Below are positions 5,632 through 6,596 of a DNA stretch of 6,596 bases, piece after piece. The translations under genes and the position numbers were made by a program. Each line of letters starts with the position of its first letter. Positions within the stretch are counted from its first letter, which is position 1. Origin of the DNA: Thermococcaceae archaeon (GTDB lineage: Archaea; Methanobacteriota_B; Thermococci; Thermococcales; Thermococcaceae); contig JALSON010000358.1 of NCBI GenBank assembly GCA_026986455.1, forward strand, positions 1 through 6,596, given 5' to 3'. The notes beneath the pieces are model-generated. The model saw only the letters and a list, made by a program, of their open reading frames with translations. It was not told the DNA's origin and made no database searches.

Positions 5632-5826
5632 GTGGAGCAGGTTGACATAAAAAGGGTCATGCTTCGCATTGAGGAAGTTGAAAAAAGGCTCGATGCCATA
5701 GAGGAAGTCATAGAGCACCTAATTCCAGAGGACGATGAAGAGTACACCATAGCCCCGCCAGAAAAGGCCACGGAATATGGAAAAGAAACCTTTCTTGAGT
5801 GGGGTAAAAAGCGAGGGCTGGTATAA
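5632..5826 (+). CDS. Probable antitoxin of a RelE/ParE-type system
   Basis: This 64-aa acidic protein directly precedes a RelE-like toxin gene, overlapping it by one base (TAATG), the usual antitoxin-toxin order. Residues 1-30 form a heptad-like amphipathic helix (RVMLRIEEVEKRLDAIEEVI), probably a coiled coil for dimerisation. An acidic, proline-containing linker follows (PEDDEE, APPEK), then a short C-terminal helix (EYGKETFLEWGKKRG) that would wrap the toxin. No ribbon-helix-helix, AbrB or HTH domain is visible; archaeal RelB of Pyrococcus horikoshii likewise lacks a DNA-binding domain. The start could be ATG 5620 (68 aa, leaderless). GTG 5632 is preferred because GGTGA lies 5 bases upstream and the TATA position puts transcription after 5620. 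The role is inferred mainly from position and shape. Confidence 0.7.
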   Translation: MEQVDIKRVMLRIEEVEKRLDAIEEVIEHLIPEDDEEYTIAPPEKATEYGKETFLEWGKKRGLV

Positions 5827-6125
5827 TGTGGAAGGTTCTCGTGGCTGAGAGATTCTATAAGGACCTTGAGAAAACCCTCAGCGGGATTTCAAAGGATGAG
5901 AGAAAGCTCATTTTGGAGAAACTCGATGAACTTGCAAACGAACTTCATATGACAGCTTATCCCCTTCACAAATTTGACATCAGGAAGGTCAGAGGGGCGA
6001 AGCACGTTGAAATACGGGTGAGGCTTGGACGGTATCGAGCTGTTTATCAGGTGTACAAAGACAGAAAAGAAATCATTCTTGTGGCATTTTTCAGGAGGGA
6101 CGATGACAGCTACAAAAGGTTATAA
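5826..6125 (+). CDS. RelE/ParE-superfamily toxin
   Basis: The 99-aa basic protein has the RelE/ParE layout: a first strand (WKVLVAERF), two amphipathic helices (YKDLEKTLSGIS and DERKLILEKLDELANEL), then a sheet with KHVEIRVRLGRYRAVYQV (59-76) and EIILVAFFRRDDDSY (82-96). The R-x-G-x-Y-R-x-x-Y core and the late R-R followed by a tyrosine are typical of the superfamily. RelE members cut mRNA in the ribosome A site and ParE members poison gyrase; the sequence alone does not decide, though Arg66, Arg69, Arg71, Arg90, Arg91 and Tyr96 are compatible with an RNase role. The start ATG overlaps the antitoxin stop by one base, so translation is probably coupled. The cassette looks more A+T-rich than neighbouring hef, consistent with a mobile origin. 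Confidence 0.85.
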   Translation: MWKVLVAERFYKDLEKTLSGISKDERKLILEKLDELANELHMTAYPLHKFDIRKVRGAKHVEIRVRLGRYRAVYQVYKDRKEIILVAFFRRDDDSYKRL

Positions 6126-6127
6126 CC

Positions 6128-6571
6128 ATGCTCCTCACGAGGCACGCCCGGGAAAGGCTCGTCAAAAGGCTCGCCAAGAAGAGAAAGTTTGAACTCGTGT
6201 ATGCTAAACTATGGGAATTCCTCGACCGCTCACGGAGGATAGAGGTGAACGAGAAGGGGGTAATCCTCACGGACGGGAGAAAGAGCCTCGTCTGTGCCAG
6301 GCTCGAATGCGAGGTGCTCTCCCTTGAGGAAATCAGAGAGAGGGTTTCAGGAATTTCAGAAGCTTACGACTGTGTCTTCTTCGATGGGAGAACAGCCAGG
6401 CATACAGTCCCCCGGAAATTCGTTGAAGACCTTTCGGACGGGAGGTACTGCTTCTACATGAACCGGGAAAAGAAGGGCCTCTACATAGGAAGCGAGGAAT
6501 CCCTGCTGGTCATAACGATAAGGCCGGCAAAGGGGGAGGAAAGAAATCAGGCCTCCACCGGCACTATGTAA
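6128..6571 (+). CDS. Unknown protein, third gene of the toxin-antitoxin cassette
   Basis: I do not recognise this 147-aa protein. It begins 2 bases after the toxin stop, so it is almost certainly in the same transcript; only a weak Shine-Dalgarno (GGTTAT) is present. The N-terminus, LLTRHARERLVKRL (2-14), resembles the T-x-H-A-x-x-R-x-x-x-R helix opening DUF4258/BrnT-like small proteins of the wider RelE-type group. Predicted strands follow (RRIEVNEKGVILTDG, KSLVCARLECEVLSL), then a helix (LEEIRERVSGIS), and the end GLYIGSEESLLVITIRP (117-133) looks like a closing strand pair. Cysteines lie at 56, 61, 82 and 108 with no clear metal-site spacing. There is no signal peptide or membrane segment. 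Its last 25 bases overlap the end of a convergent gene. It could be a toxin modulator, a second toxin-like protein, or an unrelated gene. Confidence 0.75.
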   Translation: MLLTRHARERLVKRLAKKRKFELVYAKLWEFLDRSRRIEVNEKGVILTDGRKSLVCARLECEVLSLEEIRERVSGISEAYDCVFFDGRTARHTVPRKFVEDLSDGRYCFYMNREKKGLYIGSEESLLVITIRPAKGEERNQASTGTM

Positions 6572-6596
6572 ATCTCCCCGAAGGGCTCCTCCTGAA
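6547..6596 (-). CDS. 3' end of a minus-strand gene cut by the window edge
   Basis: On minus, the 15 codons QEEPFGEIYIVPVEA end at TGA (6549-6547). The alternating hydrophobic strand IYIVPV and the codon choice look like a real C-terminus; the other minus frame I read through here hits a TAG within it. It converges with the 147-aa gene and overlaps its last 25 bases. Too little is present to name a family. Confidence 0.5.
   Translation of the reverse strand, partial: QEEPFGEIYIVPVEA

Noticed and set aside
5151..5771. 206-codon open frame on minus spanning the hef start and the TA promoter
   Set aside because: Its first part is serine/methionine-rich noise antisense to the antitoxin and the rest is an out-of-frame reading of the hef helicase domain.

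Overview
The window reads as a piece of a hyperthermophilic euryarchaeal chromosome, most likely Thermococcus or a close relative (Thermococcales). The reasons are a geranylgeranylglyceryl phosphate synthase (archaeal ether lipids), a full-length Hef helicase/nuclease, archaeal TATA boxes about 35 bases before Shine-Dalgarno-led starts, very short leaders, tight gene packing, and an H/ACA guide RNA of Pyrococcus type. This placement is inference from gene content, not from a marker gene.

Layout. On the left, a DUF2095-type gene (minus, cut by the window edge) and a DUF123 / GIY-YIG-like gene (plus) diverge from one palindromic TATA box at 431-438. The DUF123 gene overlaps the GGGP synthase gene by 23 bases, so the two form an operon. 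A small minus-strand gene of unknown function (79 aa, ferredoxin/ACT-like pattern) converges on it. Bases 1936-2225 hold no convincing conserved gene, but do hold two TATA boxes and nested inverted repeats that could be a structured RNA. Next comes an M55 (DppA-type) zinc D-aminopeptidase gene on plus, then, between convergent genes, an H/ACA pseudouridylation guide RNA on minus (3077-3146). Its guide pocket matches what I remember of Pyrococcus furiosus Pf9. The long minus-strand gene at 3170-5548 is Hef (792 aa).

On the right, a plus-strand cassette diverges from hef: a 64-aa antitoxin-like gene, a RelE/ParE-family toxin gene, and a 147-aa gene of unknown function 2 bases after the toxin. 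A perfect 8+5+8 inverted repeat (5575-5595) lies exactly between the hef and antitoxin TATA elements and touches both, so it is a candidate operator. The last 50 bases contain the 3' end of a further minus-strand gene that overlaps the third gene of the cassette.

Functionally the genes are separate housekeeping items (membrane lipid, peptide turnover, rRNA modification, stalled-fork repair) next to one toxin-antitoxin cassette. The links worth testing are the shared hef/TA control region, the third cassette gene, the guide RNA, and the unexplained 1988-2180 region.
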